Source: GWC2-37-13 sp038064615 (GTDB lineage Bacteria > Patescibacteriota > Microgenomatia > UBA1406 > GWC2-37-13). Taken from it: 64,000 nt of DNA. Under the pieces are notes generated by a model. The model was given only the letters and a program-made list of their open reading frames with translations. It ran no database searches and had not been told where the DNA came from. This document shows positions 33,856 to 42,306 of this stretch, one piece after another (within the stretch, counting starts at the first letter, position 1; every line of letters begins with the position of its first letter). Where the stretch lies: NCBI GenBank assembly GCA_038064615.1, contig JBBTSR010000002.1, positions 1 through 64,000 on the forward strand. Reading direction: 5' to 3'. A program made the translations under genes and the position numbers.

Positions 33856-34794
33856 TTATTTATTGCCAGAATGAAACTTCTCATGTATCTGTTTTAATCC
33901 AAAGTTTGTCACATGGGTATAGATCTGTGTCGTGGCAATATTTTTGTGCCCTAACATTTCCTGAACCGATCTAAGATCTGCGCCGTGTTGAAGAAGATCC
34001 GTGGCATAGCTGTGGCGAAGAATATGTGGGCCAATCCTAAAAAGAATTCCGGCTTTTTTTCGATACTTATCGATCATCCTTTCAATCGAACGGGCAGAAA
34101 GCCTTAACCTCTCATCTGTCAATCCTTCTTTACCTTTGGGGCCCGAATAACGGATAAAAAGAGGACTATATGGATCGGATCTTTTAGCCATATAAAGACT
34201 CAGCCATTCTTTGGCGTGTTTTGACAAAAATACCACTCGGGCTTTCCCGCCTTTTCCTATCACTCCAAACTCTCCGGACTGAATATTGGCTTGTTCACGG
34301 TTTAAGGCGACCAGTTCAGAAACCCGGAGTCCCGTTGAGAAAAGGACCTCCAAAATCGTCCTATCTCTAAGCCCCTGTTCGTCTTTTGGATTAACAACTT
34401 CAAACAATCTTTTTAATTCAACTGGCGACAAAAATTTTATTATTCGATCTCGATTTTTTCCGAGCTCGACCATATCTGGAGAGAGCGACTGGACGCGCTG
34501 GCGGACGAGGTAGCGGAGGAAGCTTCGGAGTGCTACCAAGAAGTAATTTTGAGTTTGGCGCTTCAGAGCACCCTTATCTGGATTCTTATACTCATGAGAA
34601 AGATATAATCGGAAGTTCCTGACAATGTTATCGTCGATTTTCCCAACATCAAAATCTTCAATTTTTTTATCTAAAAATAACCACTTTTGAAAAAAATTCA
34701 GGTAGTAGCTGTACATTTTTACCGTTTTTAAAGAAAGGTTTTTATCTAATTCACAGTATTCTAAAAAACGCAAAATAGCTTCCTTAATTTCCAT
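33856..34794 (-). CDS. Tyrosine recombinase of the Xer family
   Basis: 312 aa. A SAM-like N-terminal core-binding domain (LRFLEYCELDKNLSLKTVKMYSYYL) precedes a complete catalytic domain: Arg in STGLRVSELVAL, Lys in GKGGKARVV, HILRHSYATDLL (His/Arg), LGHKNIATTQ (His) and IYTHV (nucleophile Tyr). Size and motifs fit the chromosomal XerA/XerC type that resolves chromosome dimers, so it is not proof of a mobile element. It lies 3 bases upstream of the DUF2079 gene. Confidence 0.87.
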   Translation of the reverse strand: MEIKEAILRFLEYCELDKNLSLKTVKMYSYYLNFFQKWLFLDKKIEDFDVGKIDDNIVRNFRLYLSHEYKNPDKGALKRQTQNYFLVALRSFLRYLVRQRVQSLSPDMVELGKNRDRIIKFLSPVELKRLFEVVNPKDEQGLRDRTILEVLFSTGLRVSELVALNREQANIQSGEFGVIGKGGKARVVFLSKHAKEWLSLYMAKRSDPYSPLFIRYSGPKGKEGLTDERLRLSARSIERMIDKYRKKAGILFRIGPHILRHSYATDLLQHGADLRSVQEMLGHKNIATTQIYTHVTNFGLKQIHEKFHSGNK

Positions 34795-34819
34795 GAATTA
34801 ATATTAAACGACGCCAAAG

Positions 34820-34900
34820 AGTTTATCAAGTTATAAAGTTCCAAGTTTATAAAGAAGAAAATGATACTTGAGAAACTTGATCAACTTGACAAACTTGATG
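34820..34900. repeat. Tandem AAGTTTATC / AACTTGATC repeats
   Basis: Units GTTTATCAAG, AAGTTTATAAAG and then ACTTGAGAA, ACTTGATCA, ACTTGACAA, ACTTGATG form complementary arms, between the Xer start and the M15 peptidase stop. Same family as 31440. Confidence 0.65.
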
Positions 34901-34902
34901 AA

Positions 34903-35931
34903 CTATTTCAGATCCTTACACAGATCGTACATATATTCAAAGTGCATTGGATCAATTCTTGAGCCAAATACTGATTTATACCGTCCACCCCAGCGAAACC
35001 CATAAGATTCAAAAATATCAACTATTTCCATAGGCATAGTGAAGGAAGAACAACCGTTACAATTTTCATCCCAGTTTATATCTACAGCGATTCCAAAAGA
35101 ATGAGCTGAAAGGACACAACCTTCACTGTATAGATCGTTTTTACCTGAAGTCGAAGCATTTACATTACAACGAAAAATATATGCTCCAATTGTGTTTATT
35201 TTATATTTTTTGGCCGCGCTGTTTTCACTTAACGCATCTGACACTGCTTTAAAGGCCGGATAAGCTTTTTTGTGGACTTGAATGCTTTTTCCCAAAATCG
35301 AAACCGATGTCAGGTTGGAACTGACAAAAGATTGAACTTTTGAGTAACAGCTAACCGGACTGATACCATCGGCATAAACCTCTATGAATTTATCTGTGTT
35401 ATAACATTTATAAGCTAAGCTTGGATTGTAGTAAGGCTGATCTAAAGGATTTGATATTTTTAACGTATCATTAATTGGTTTTGCGGTCGGTTCTGGTTTT
35501 GAAGTTGGAGTTCTGGTAGGTTTTTTTTTGACTGTTGGAATAGCCGTTGGAAATCGATTATAAATAGTTGGAGTCGCTTTCACTAAAATAATTTCCGTTG
35601 GAGTTGGTACGGGTGGTTCAGTTGGATTAATGTATATTGTGGGGAACGGGTTTGTCGAGATTGGAGTCGGTTCAATTGCAACCATTTCAAAATCAACCGT
35701 CGGAACATCTGAAAATACCTGCTGATAGTCAATCTTTTTTGGAGACATTTTATACGCAAAAGTGTTTTTAAAAATTGTTAAACTGTCTTTAGTATTTTTT
35801 ATTGTCCTATTAATTTTTTCTTTGTTTATTTTCGGAACACCGGCGAAAAAAATTGTCTTAGTGATAACAAAAGTTAGAACAAGCGAAGTAATTAAAGAAA
35901 GAATGATTTTATATCGTTTTATTGCATCCAT
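34903..35931 (-). CDS. Membrane-anchored M15-type D-Ala-D-Ala carboxypeptidase
   Basis: 342 aa. One N-terminal helix (about residues 9-30) anchors a Pro/Thr-rich linker (about residues 75-150), then a VanY/peptidase_M15_4 domain. The metal-binding motif SAHSFGIAVDIN and the closing DPMHFEYMY histidine are both present. It should trim peptidoglycan stem peptides outside the membrane. It follows the cyclophilin gene by 5 bases. Confidence 0.84.
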   Translation of the reverse strand: MDAIKRYKIILSLITSLVLTFVITKTIFFAGVPKINKEKINRTIKNTKDSLTIFKNTFAYKMSPKKIDYQQVFSDVPTVDFEMVAIEPTPISTNPFPTIYINPTEPPVPTPTEIILVKATPTIYNRFPTAIPTVKKKPTRTPTSKPEPTAKPINDTLKISNPLDQPYYNPSLAYKCYNTDKFIEVYADGISPVSCYSKVQSFVSSNLTSVSILGKSIQVHKKAYPAFKAVSDALSENSAAKKYKINTIGAYIFRCNVNASTSGKNDLYSEGCVLSAHSFGIAVDINWDENCNGCSSFTMPMEIVDIFESYGFRWGGRYKSVFGSRIDPMHFEYMYDLCKDLK

Positions 35932-35936
35932 GTAAA

Positions 35937-36488
35937 CTATTTTACATCAATTGAAAGAATCTTTACTGGGGTAACTGGAGTTGACATTTCTCCGGAAGAA
36001 CTTAGCTGAACTGACGACTCGGCAATTGCATCGACTACGTCTATTCCCTCAGTAACTTTTCCAAAAATTACATAATTTTTTGGCAGGGGATTATCAGCCT
36101 GCATAATAAAAAATTGGCTGCCATTTGTATTTGGGCCGGCATTGGCCATAGCAACCGTTCCTCGTGTATATTCTCCCGTAAAAGGTTCATCGTCAAATTT
36201 GTATCCTGGACCACCAGTGCCGTCTCCTTTAGGATCGCCTCCTTGGATCATAAATCCTTTAATGACCCGGTGAAAGATCGTTTTATTATAAAATCCTTTT
36301 TTGGCCAGAGTAACAAAATTACTGACTGTTTTTGGTGTTTGATCTGAATTCAAAGAAATAGTTATATCACCTTTTTCTGTATGAAGAACCGCAGTCTTGG
36401 TAGTTTTTTTCATATTATAAAAATATAGTCCAACAACTCCTATTATTATAACTCCAAAAAATACGAATAATAGCAGTTTTTTATTCAT
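35937..36488 (-). CDS. Membrane-anchored cyclophilin-type peptidyl-prolyl isomerase
   Basis: 183 aa. An N-terminal helix (LLLFVFFGVIIIGVVGLYFY) is followed by a compact cyclophilin domain: FHRVIKGFMIQGGDP (catalytic Arg/Phe/Met/Gln), GTVAMANAGPNTNGSQFFI and VIFGKVTEGIDVVD. It likely assists folding of exported proteins at the outer face of the membrane. A TATACT box lies 7 bases before the ATG. Confidence 0.9.
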   Translation of the reverse strand: MNKKLLLFVFFGVIIIGVVGLYFYNMKKTTKTAVLHTEKGDITISLNSDQTPKTVSNFVTLAKKGFYNKTIFHRVIKGFMIQGGDPKGDGTGGPGYKFDDEPFTGEYTRGTVAMANAGPNTNGSQFFIMQADNPLPKNYVIFGKVTEGIDVVDAIAESSVQLSSSGEMSTPVTPVKILSIDVK

Positions 36489-36495
36489 AGTGAAG

Positions 36496-36501
36496 AGTAT
36501 A
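36496..36501 (-). promoter_or_regulatory. Candidate -10 (TATACT), leaderless
   Basis: Minus strand, 7 bases before the cyclophilin ATG at 36488. Confidence 0.45.
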
Positions 36502-36516
36502 ATATAAAAATTTTAA

Positions 36517-37047
36517 TTATTTATTGATTTTATACTTCAAAAGCAATGTCCCAGCTTTGTTTAACTTCTTAATACTGATTAACTGCAAACATTTATCTAA
36601 TAACTGTCCTTCAACAATATTTTTTCCAGACCCAAAAATCTTCGGTTCAATCGTTAAATAAAATTCATCAACTAAGTTTTGTTTTAAAAATAAGCCGTTA
36701 ATAGTACTACCGCCGACTAATAGGATTTGTTTATACCCTAATAATGATAATCGTTTTAATAATTCTTTAGGACTTTCATTGGTAAATTCCAATTGATCCT
36801 TAACAAATTGATTAAAATATTTTTTGGGACTATGCGTTAAAACAATTCTTAATTTATCTTTTTCTAATTTAATTACCGATTTCGAAGCTTCATAAGTTGC
36901 CCGACCCATGATAATTAAATTATGTTTTTTAATTAGGGAAAAAAAGTGTTCTTGATCTTCCTTTGAAGACCAGACATAAACATTTTTGTTATTTCCTTGA
37001 GTAGTTTTTCCGTCAATAGACGAAAGCATTACCATCGTCACTTTCAT
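36517..37047 (-). CDS. RibD C-terminal/dihydrofolate-reductase-like protein
   Basis: 176 aa from the ATG at 37047, which overlaps the YhhQ stop (ATGA). MVMLSSIDGKTTQGN, LIIMGRATYEAS, and ILLVGGSTINGLFLKQNLVDEFYLTIEPKIFGSGKN are the RibD_C/DHFR-like reductase motifs. Members reduce pterin- or pyrimidine-type substrates with NADPH. No riboflavin or folate operon is present here. A related gene sits at 38724-39473. Confidence 0.83.
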   Translation of the reverse strand: MKVTMVMLSSIDGKTTQGNNKNVYVWSSKEDQEHFFSLIKKHNLIIMGRATYEASKSVIKLEKDKLRIVLTHSPKKYFNQFVKDQLEFTNESPKELLKRLSLLGYKQILLVGGSTINGLFLKQNLVDEFYLTIEPKIFGSGKNIVEGQLLDKCLQLISIKKLNKAGTLLLKYKINK

Positions 37048-37715
37048 TTTTTTGTCTCTCCCTTTAACCAACGAACTGCCAAATAAACAAATGGAGTTTC
37101 AATGATTGACATGAAACATTTAAGCAGCCAATAAGGAATAATCAAACTAAATAAAAATGAAAAATTATCAGCAACTCCCTTGTTAAAAGCATAAAAAGCC
37201 AAAAACATAAATATACTTGTATCAATAAACTGGGAAATAAAATTGGAAAGATTACTTCTCAACCACAATGCTTTTTTACCAATTTTTTCCCTAATTTTTT
37301 GAAAAACAACGATGTCAACGAAGTCAGAAATTGTAAAAGCAAGTAAACTGGCAAATGCAATTCTGGCCGACTGACCAAAAATCAAATCATAAGCGGCTTC
37401 ACTATTCTTAAAGCGGGTTGAAGGGGGAAGTTTGATTGCCAAAAAAGCAAAAGCCATAAATATAACTATCGTTACTAAACTGGATCGATAAACGCTCTTT
37501 GCCCTGGCTACGCCAAATACTTCAACAATCGCGTCGTTGATGGAAAAAATAATTGGGATAACAAAAATGGCCACACTGGCATTCCAGGTAAATTTACCAA
37601 TTTGTAAAATAGGAAATGTCTTTCCTCCCATCAATTCTGCTATTGCCACACTGGCGATGTAGATGGCAATTATTAAATCAAGTCTATTTATCTGAAGATT
37701 AATTTTCTTAAACAT
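37044..37715 (-). CDS. yhhQ: Queuosine-precursor transporter (YhhQ/VUT family)
   Basis: 223 aa, six helices. AIYIASVAIAELMGGKTFPIL, FSINDAIVEVFGVARAKSVY and FTISDFVDIVVFQKIREKIGKKALWLRSNLSNFISQFIDTSIFM hold the DUF165 signature residues. The family imports queuine/preQ precursors, as expected for an organism unable to make queuosine. No tgt gene is in the window. The upstream TGTTACAAT is a possible extended -10, 9 bases from the ATG. Confidence 0.87.
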   Translation of the reverse strand: MFKKINLQINRLDLIIAIYIASVAIAELMGGKTFPILQIGKFTWNASVAIFVIPIIFSINDAIVEVFGVARAKSVYRSSLVTIVIFMAFAFLAIKLPPSTRFKNSEAAYDLIFGQSARIAFASLLAFTISDFVDIVVFQKIREKIGKKALWLRSNLSNFISQFIDTSIFMFLAFYAFNKGVADNFSFLFSLIIPYWLLKCFMSIIETPFVYLAVRWLKGETKK

Positions 37716-37735
37716 AACTTAGTTATTGTAACAAA

Positions 37736-38041
37736 TTATTTTTTCCACTTCAGCCATTTTTCCTCAACCTCTTTTTCTAAATCTATCTTATAAAATTTGG
37801 CTAATAATAGAACATGGCTGAAAACATCAGCAACTTCATTTCGGAAATTATCTTTTATTTCTTCCTCTGTTTTCCCTTTATGGCGACCCTGTTTAATCAT
37901 CATCAAATAAGATTGAATAAGCTCACCCATTTCTTCTTGAAGTTTAAGAACAAACCAATTGCCGTCACGATCAATGTCAAATCTTTTAGAATAAATTTTT
38001 GAAACCTCTTCGACTTCATGAGTTAGATCTTTAATGTTCAT
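37736..38041 (-). CDS. MazG-like nucleotide pyrophosphohydrolase
   Basis: 101 aa, all-helical. LQEEMGELIQSYLMM carries the EExxE metal-binding motif and RNEVADVFSHVLLLA the second ExxD; this is the MazG-fold pattern. Such single-domain forms hydrolyse (d)NTPs and clean the nucleotide pool. An extended -10 lies 6 bases before the ATG. Confidence 0.82.
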   Translation of the reverse strand: MNIKDLTHEVEEVSKIYSKRFDIDRDGNWFVLKLQEEMGELIQSYLMMIKQGRHKGKTEEEIKDNFRNEVADVFSHVLLLAKFYKIDLEKEVEEKWLKWKK

Positions 38042-38047
38042 GCCCAG

Positions 38048-38056
38048 ATTATATCA
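38048..38056 (-). promoter_or_regulatory. Extended -10 (TGATATAAT), leaderless
   Basis: Minus-strand TGnTATAAT ending 6 bases before the MazG-like ATG at 38041. The clearest leaderless promoter in the window. Confidence 0.6.
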
Positions 38057-38061
38057 AAAAA

Positions 38062-38727
38062 TTATCTCCAATCTATCTCTTTAATTCCATGTACCTTTAG
38101 ATATTTGTTGCATTTTGAAAAATGATGATTGCCAAAAAATAAATGAGCTGAATAGGGTGAAGGATGACCAGATGTTAAGACCAAATTTTTCTCTCGATTT
38201 ATTACTTCGCCTTTTGTTTGGGCATATTTACCCCAGAGTAAATAAACAATATTTTGGCGATTTTCGTTAAGAGATTCTATTGCCGCATCAGTAAATTTTT
38301 CCCAGCCTTTTTCTTTGTGAGACGCGGGCATATTGGCTGCAACGGTCAGAACGCTATTTAACATCAATACTCCTTGCTTTGCCCAGCGGGAAAGATTACC
38401 AGAGGGTAATGGAGCAATTCCTAAATCGTCGTGAATTTCTTTATAAATATTTTTAAGTGACGGTGGGAGAGTTATTCCATCATTAACGGCAAAAGATAAA
38501 CCGTTTGCCTGTCTTTGTCCATGGTAAGGATCTTGTCCGACGATAACAACTTTGACTTTGTCAACTGGACAAAGATCAAAGGCCCGGAAAACATTTTTTG
38601 CTGGGGGATATGCTTTGCCTGATAAATATTGTTGGCGAACAAATTCGGTCAGTTCTTCCCAATATGGTTTCTGGAACTCTGCTTTTAAAACTGCTTTCCA
38701 TGTTGCATCAATCTTAACGTCTTTCAT
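38062..38727 (-). CDS. ung: Uracil-DNA glycosylase (family 1)
   Basis: 221 aa. VVIVGQDPYHGQRQANGLSF contains the catalytic GQDPYH, with PPSLKNIYKEI, LLWGKYAQ and the DNA-intercalation loop SGHPSPYSAH. It removes uracil from DNA. Its ATG overlaps the stop of the upstream reductase-like gene (ATGA). Confidence 0.95.
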   Translation of the reverse strand: MKDVKIDATWKAVLKAEFQKPYWEELTEFVRQQYLSGKAYPPAKNVFRAFDLCPVDKVKVVIVGQDPYHGQRQANGLSFAVNDGITLPPSLKNIYKEIHDDLGIAPLPSGNLSRWAKQGVLMLNSVLTVAANMPASHKEKGWEKFTDAAIESLNENRQNIVYLLWGKYAQTKGEVINREKNLVLTSGHPSPYSAHLFFGNHHFSKCNKYLKVHGIKEIDWR

Positions 38728-39473
38728 ATGTTGATGTCAGTTTTGAGAATTTTTTTATCAACCTTTGTTTCTTGAATTACATCGTAAAAAAGATGAATAT
38801 AGGAATCTTCCAAAACTTCACATTTAATCAATTTTAGAGATTTTATTTTTTTCAAATCTTCTTCATCATGTAATGATTCTCCCCCAATTAGTGATTGGGT
38901 GTTTTCCCCTCCAACTAGACAAGGGGCAATGACAATTGACACATAGTCAATCAAACCCTGTCTAATCCACGAAGAATTAATTGTTCCACCAGATTGTATT
39001 GTAATTTTTTCTGCTCCATATTCCGATTTCATTTTAAAAAGCAAATTATTAAGGTCGACTTTATCTTGATAAAAAATAATTTGAATGTTGTTAAATTTTG
39101 ATCTTAATTTAAAGGCAGAATGATTTTTATTTGTTGTGACAAGATATAAAACTTTTACCCATTTTGCTAAATATTCCACACCTTTCGAATCCAGATGTGG
39201 CTTATTATCTAAAATAATGAAACTACAGTCCATTTTTATCGGTTCATTTTTTCTTGTATTGACGCCAATTTTCGCCATTACTCTCCCGGTATTAAACGAG
39301 AAAGGATCGGTGGTTTTTTCTATTTCGTAGTATTGATGAAGTCCTTCTTTTACTCCGGAAATTCGTTTAAAGTCTAAGTCAACATCAAGACTATCACTAT
39401 CACCAGTAGAAATTTTACCATCAAGAGATTCAATTAAAAATAAAGTTGTTTCAGATCTTTTTTTATCCATCAA
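38724..39473 (-). CDS. RibD C-terminal-like reductase (second copy)
   Basis: 249 aa. TTLFLIESLDGKISTGDSD, AKIGVNTRKN, DCSFIILDNKPHLDSKGVEYL and ITIQSGGTINSSWIRQGLIDYVSIVIAPCLVGGENTQSLIGGESL are RibD_C-like. It is longer than the 36517 copy, with a different N-terminal half. NADPH reductase role is family knowledge; substrate unknown. It is preceded by a small membrane protein 5 bases away. Confidence 0.8.
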   Translation of the reverse strand: MMDKKRSETTLFLIESLDGKISTGDSDSLDVDLDFKRISGVKEGLHQYYEIEKTTDPFSFNTGRVMAKIGVNTRKNEPIKMDCSFIILDNKPHLDSKGVEYLAKWVKVLYLVTTNKNHSAFKLRSKFNNIQIIFYQDKVDLNNLLFKMKSEYGAEKITIQSGGTINSSWIRQGLIDYVSIVIAPCLVGGENTQSLIGGESLHDEEDLKKIKSLKLIKCEVLEDSYIHLFYDVIQETKVDKKILKTDINI

Positions 39474-39478
39474 ATTAA

Positions 39479-39730
39479 TTATCTAAAAAAATAATTTATT
39501 ATTCCGAGAGATATAACTATAGTCACCATTATTGTTGTAACTAAAAGGCCAACTTGACCGGCTTTTTTGTAAGCCTTCCATGACGAATAAATCCAAAACG
39601 GTTGGGAAATCAAATTTATTACTAATCCCCACTGCGGATATTTTAGCGCAATCGCAATCTGAGTTCCAACTGTCAAAACGGGAATAGCAATTTGTGTAAT
39701 CGTATTAAATAAACTTTTATTTTCTTTCAT
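39479..39730 (-). CDS. Small three-helix membrane protein
   Basis: 83 aa, three hydrophobic segments separated by short loops. QWGLVINLISQPFWIYSSWKAYKKAGQVG in the middle recalls the PQ-loop/SemiSWEET pattern, but the match is not strong enough to call a transporter. It is 6 bases downstream of the GNAT gene and probably co-transcribed. Confidence 0.6.
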   Translation of the reverse strand: MKENKSLFNTITQIAIPVLTVGTQIAIALKYPQWGLVINLISQPFWIYSSWKAYKKAGQVGLLVTTIMVTIVISLGIINYFFR

Positions 39731-39736
39731 AATTTT

Positions 39737-40591
39737 TTAGCCAACTTCAAAAGTGGTCACGCCAAACACTTTTTTTAAATTAATAATTGGCGGTTTCTTT
39801 GTATACATTCTAGCAGTTTCAAACATGGGCTTCATTTTATATTTATTAACCAATTCAAGTGCATGTTTATTTACTTCAGGAATATCCAGAAATATTGGAG
39901 AACCGGCGGCAAAATTATTTAATGTTTTAAATAGATCTTCAGCAATTATTTTATTATCTGCAAAAAGAGGACCGATTTTGTAACCGGTAATACATTTGCG
40001 AATCATTCCATATCCAAATAATTTATTATTTTTTAAGTAACCTAATGTCAAACTTTCTGGCTCGGAAATCCAGTGTTTAAGAAACTGGGGGCGGGGAACA
40101 GGGAAAAGTTGACTGTCATATTTTATTAAGCTGGCAAAAGGAATTGAATTTATTTTGATAATATTACTGTCACTTGTTTTGTTTTTTTTAGCCGTTCCTT
40201 GATAACGAATATTTCTGTAAGCTAATTTAAATCCTGATTTCTTGTAGTTTTCCTGTTGAGCAACGACTCCGTCTAAACCAATATTTTGATTCTTTAAATA
40301 ATCAATCGCTCTATTCCAAATTTTAATTCCAAATCCTTTGTTACGATGATCAGCATGAACAATATAAAATCCCATAAAACCAAAAATTTTTCCGTATGAA
40401 ACAGCAGAGAGACAAGAAATAGGTTTCCCGTTAAGAAATCCCATAAAAAATCCTTTAGGATCTGTATTATAAAAAACATCTCTATCATGAAGTCCTGGAT
40501 TCCAGCCTTCTTTAGCAGCCCAAGAAATAGCAAGGTCTAGATCGGATTTTGTCATCTGACGAATCACGTATTGGTTTTTCACGTCAATCAT
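39737..40591 (-). CDS. GNAT-family acetyltransferase
   Basis: 284 aa, two GNAT-like halves. The first contains GFMGFYIVHADHRNKGFGIKIW, the acetyl-CoA-binding R/Q-x-x-G-x-G/A loop; the second half is a YitH/DUF1248-type acetyltransferase C-terminus. N-terminal VIRQMTKSDLDLAISWAAKEGWNPG is typical of that subfamily. Substrate unknown. Confidence 0.83.
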   Translation of the reverse strand: MIDVKNQYVIRQMTKSDLDLAISWAAKEGWNPGLHDRDVFYNTDPKGFFMGFLNGKPISCLSAVSYGKIFGFMGFYIVHADHRNKGFGIKIWNRAIDYLKNQNIGLDGVVAQQENYKKSGFKLAYRNIRYQGTAKKNKTSDSNIIKINSIPFASLIKYDSQLFPVPRPQFLKHWISEPESLTLGYLKNNKLFGYGMIRKCITGYKIGPLFADNKIIAEDLFKTLNNFAAGSPIFLDIPEVNKHALELVNKYKMKPMFETARMYTKKPPIINLKKVFGVTTFEVG

Positions 40592-40600
40592 AGTATATCA

Positions 40601-40634
40601 AATTAAGGTCCGTCCTTATTTAAGGACGGACCTT
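40601..40634. repeat. REP palindrome at 3' side of RAYT
   Basis: A perfect hairpin: AAGGTCCGTCCTTA (40605-40618), 2-base loop, TAAGGACGGACCTT (40621-40634). A 23-base direct copy of its left part (40601-40623) recurs at 41383-41405 on the other side of the transposase gene. Confidence 0.85.
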
Positions 40635-40649
40635 ATAAAAAGAGGGTCC

Positions 40650-41366
40650 CTAATTGTCTATCTTCAAATTATTAAACGCTTTATTTTTTAGTTCTTCTTG
40701 GTCAATTTCACGCTCAACAAAATCCTTATATAAATTAATAGAAAAGTTTCCATTTTCTAAAAAATTATTATTTATAAAATCCATTTTTAACCAACTAATT
40801 GAAAATTTTTTTAAATAAACAGGATAGCTACTCCAAGGATAAGACTCGAGCGGCTGATCTTTAACAAAAAGTTCTTGTGGATTACGATGAATATATTTAC
40901 TCAAATATAATAAGTATTCGGTACTTTGAATTAAAATTGCTTTATACCTACTTTGAAATAATGGGCCTACTCGATTATATTTTTTATTAAAATACTTTGA
41001 ATATTTTGTAATTAAACTGCGCATAAAAGTCTCAATATCTTTTTTACCGTGTTGCTTCAATTCTAAATGAAAATGATTAGGCATTAAGACATAACCAATG
41101 AGTTCAATTTTTTCAAAAAAATTGTTTAAAGTATAAATTTCCGTAATAATTTTGTTTTTACTCTCAAAGTTGCTAGAACTATAATCTTCAATATTCAGAA
41201 TGTCTTTAATCGATTCTTCTTTTGGTGTTAGGTATATTTTCAGATATGATAAAAAAACTTTATAATCTTGTTCGTCAATGAAAATCTTTCTCTTTTCGAC
41301 ACCGCGATTATAGATGTGGTAATAACTATTTTTCAAATAGGTTTTAATTATATTTTTTGAAGGCAT
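40650..41366 (-). CDS. REP-associated tyrosine transposase (RAYT, Y1 type)
   Basis: 238 aa. Opens with KNSYYHIYNRGVEKRKIF, the RAYT N-terminal signature; the HUH metal site is MPNHFHLEL, and the catalytic-helix region is SLITKYSKYFNKKYNRVGPLFQSRYKAILI, followed by YLSKYIHRNPQE. RAYTs bind and cleave REP hairpins as single-stranded DNA and are usually domesticated single-copy genes. The flanking palindromes are the expected substrate. Confidence 0.9.
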   Translation of the reverse strand: MPSKNIIKTYLKNSYYHIYNRGVEKRKIFIDEQDYKVFLSYLKIYLTPKEESIKDILNIEDYSSSNFESKNKIITEIYTLNNFFEKIELIGYVLMPNHFHLELKQHGKKDIETFMRSLITKYSKYFNKKYNRVGPLFQSRYKAILIQSTEYLLYLSKYIHRNPQELFVKDQPLESYPWSSYPVYLKKFSISWLKMDFINNNFLENGNFSINLYKDFVEREIDQEELKNKAFNNLKIDN

Positions 41367-41372
41367 AGTTGG

Positions 41373-41405
41373 GACTGTCTTTAATTAAGGTCCGTCCTTA
41401 TTTAA
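41373..41405. repeat. REP half-element at 5' side of RAYT
   Basis: GACTGTCTTTA followed by the left arm GGTCCGTCC of the 40601 hairpin; 41383-41405 is identical to 40601-40623. The right arm of the hairpin is missing. GACTGTCTTTA also occurs in the in-frame repeat at 28431. Confidence 0.8.
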
Positions 41406-41498
41406 TAACACCTCCAAATCCCTGTCAATCGCTTATAACCTACAAAAACATGCTTTTAGACTGTTGCAAGAAGATATTTTTGACGATAGACCAATATT

Positions 41499-42284
41499 TT
41501 ATTTATGGAGACACTGTTGTATAATTTTCATCACCTCGTCATGAACCTCATGATTGGTGGCAATGAAATATTTCGGGTTGCCAAAAACGGGTAATCTCTC
41601 ATTATTTTCATCGGTGCAAATACCGCCGGCGTTTTCGATGATCATTTTTGCAGCCGCCCGGTCCCAAGGACTGGCAGCAACAGTCACTAAAGCTTTTGAG
41701 ATTCCGGTTGCAATCATCATGGACTCATAAACTATTGATTCTACATAAGTAATCCAAATTTTCTTTTTAAAAACTAAATCAAGATATTTATTTGTGTCAA
41801 AATTTCGATTCCAATAAGGAATTCCAAAAATATATTCCCCAGTTATAAATTTTCCTGGTTTAATGTGAATTTCTTTTTCATTCATATAAGAAGAATTGCC
41901 TGATTTTGTATAAAGCAGTCTTTTCATGAAAGGATCATAAGTAACAGCAACCATCGGTTCACCATTATGACAAAGGGCAAGAGAAAACATTGAGGTCGGG
42001 ATATGATGAGAGAAGGGGATTGTCCCGTCAATCGGATCACATATCCAGAGATATTCCGCATTACTTTTTTCATGCTGTAATTCTTCGTCCATAACTTGAT
42101 GATTAGGAAAAGTTTTTTGAATTTCTTCCGTCACCATTTTTGATACTGCCAGGTCGGTTTCCGTGACGGGTGTTAAATTTGCTTTTGTTGTAATTTTTGA
42201 ATGAAGAAAGTTTTTTGTGATTATTTCGCCGGCTTTAAGAGCCAACTTCTTAGCAAATTCCAGTTCGACTTGATAGTCGTTCAT
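41499..42284 (-). CDS. Inositol-monophosphatase-family phosphatase
   Basis: 261 aa. Lithium-sensitive phosphatase motifs are complete: DEEL (metal Glu), WICDPIDGTIPFSHH, and the C-terminal SPWDRAAAKMIIENAGG. The family includes inositol-1-phosphatase, CysQ and HisN-like histidinol phosphatase; no his genes are nearby, so specificity stays open. Preceded by a TATAAT 7 bases before the ATG. Confidence 0.86.
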   Translation of the reverse strand: MNDYQVELEFAKKLALKAGEIITKNFLHSKITTKANLTPVTETDLAVSKMVTEEIQKTFPNHQVMDEELQHEKSNAEYLWICDPIDGTIPFSHHIPTSMFSLALCHNGEPMVAVTYDPFMKRLLYTKSGNSSYMNEKEIHIKPGKFITGEYIFGIPYWNRNFDTNKYLDLVFKKKIWITYVESIVYESMMIATGISKALVTVAASPWDRAAAKMIIENAGGICTDENNERLPVFGNPKYFIATNHEVHDEVMKIIQQCLHK

Positions 42285-42291
42285 GTTAATA

Positions 42292-42297
42292 ATTATA
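42292..42297 (-). promoter_or_regulatory. Candidate -10 (TATAAT), leaderless
   Basis: Minus strand, 7 bases before the IMPase-like ATG at 42284. Confidence 0.5.
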
Positions 42298-42306
42298 CAG
42301 ACTTAC

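Noticed and set aside
33856..34794. Tyrosine recombinase as integrase of a mobile element.
   Set aside because: Its size, motifs and housekeeping neighbourhood fit chromosomal Xer, and no flanking repeats or cargo were found.
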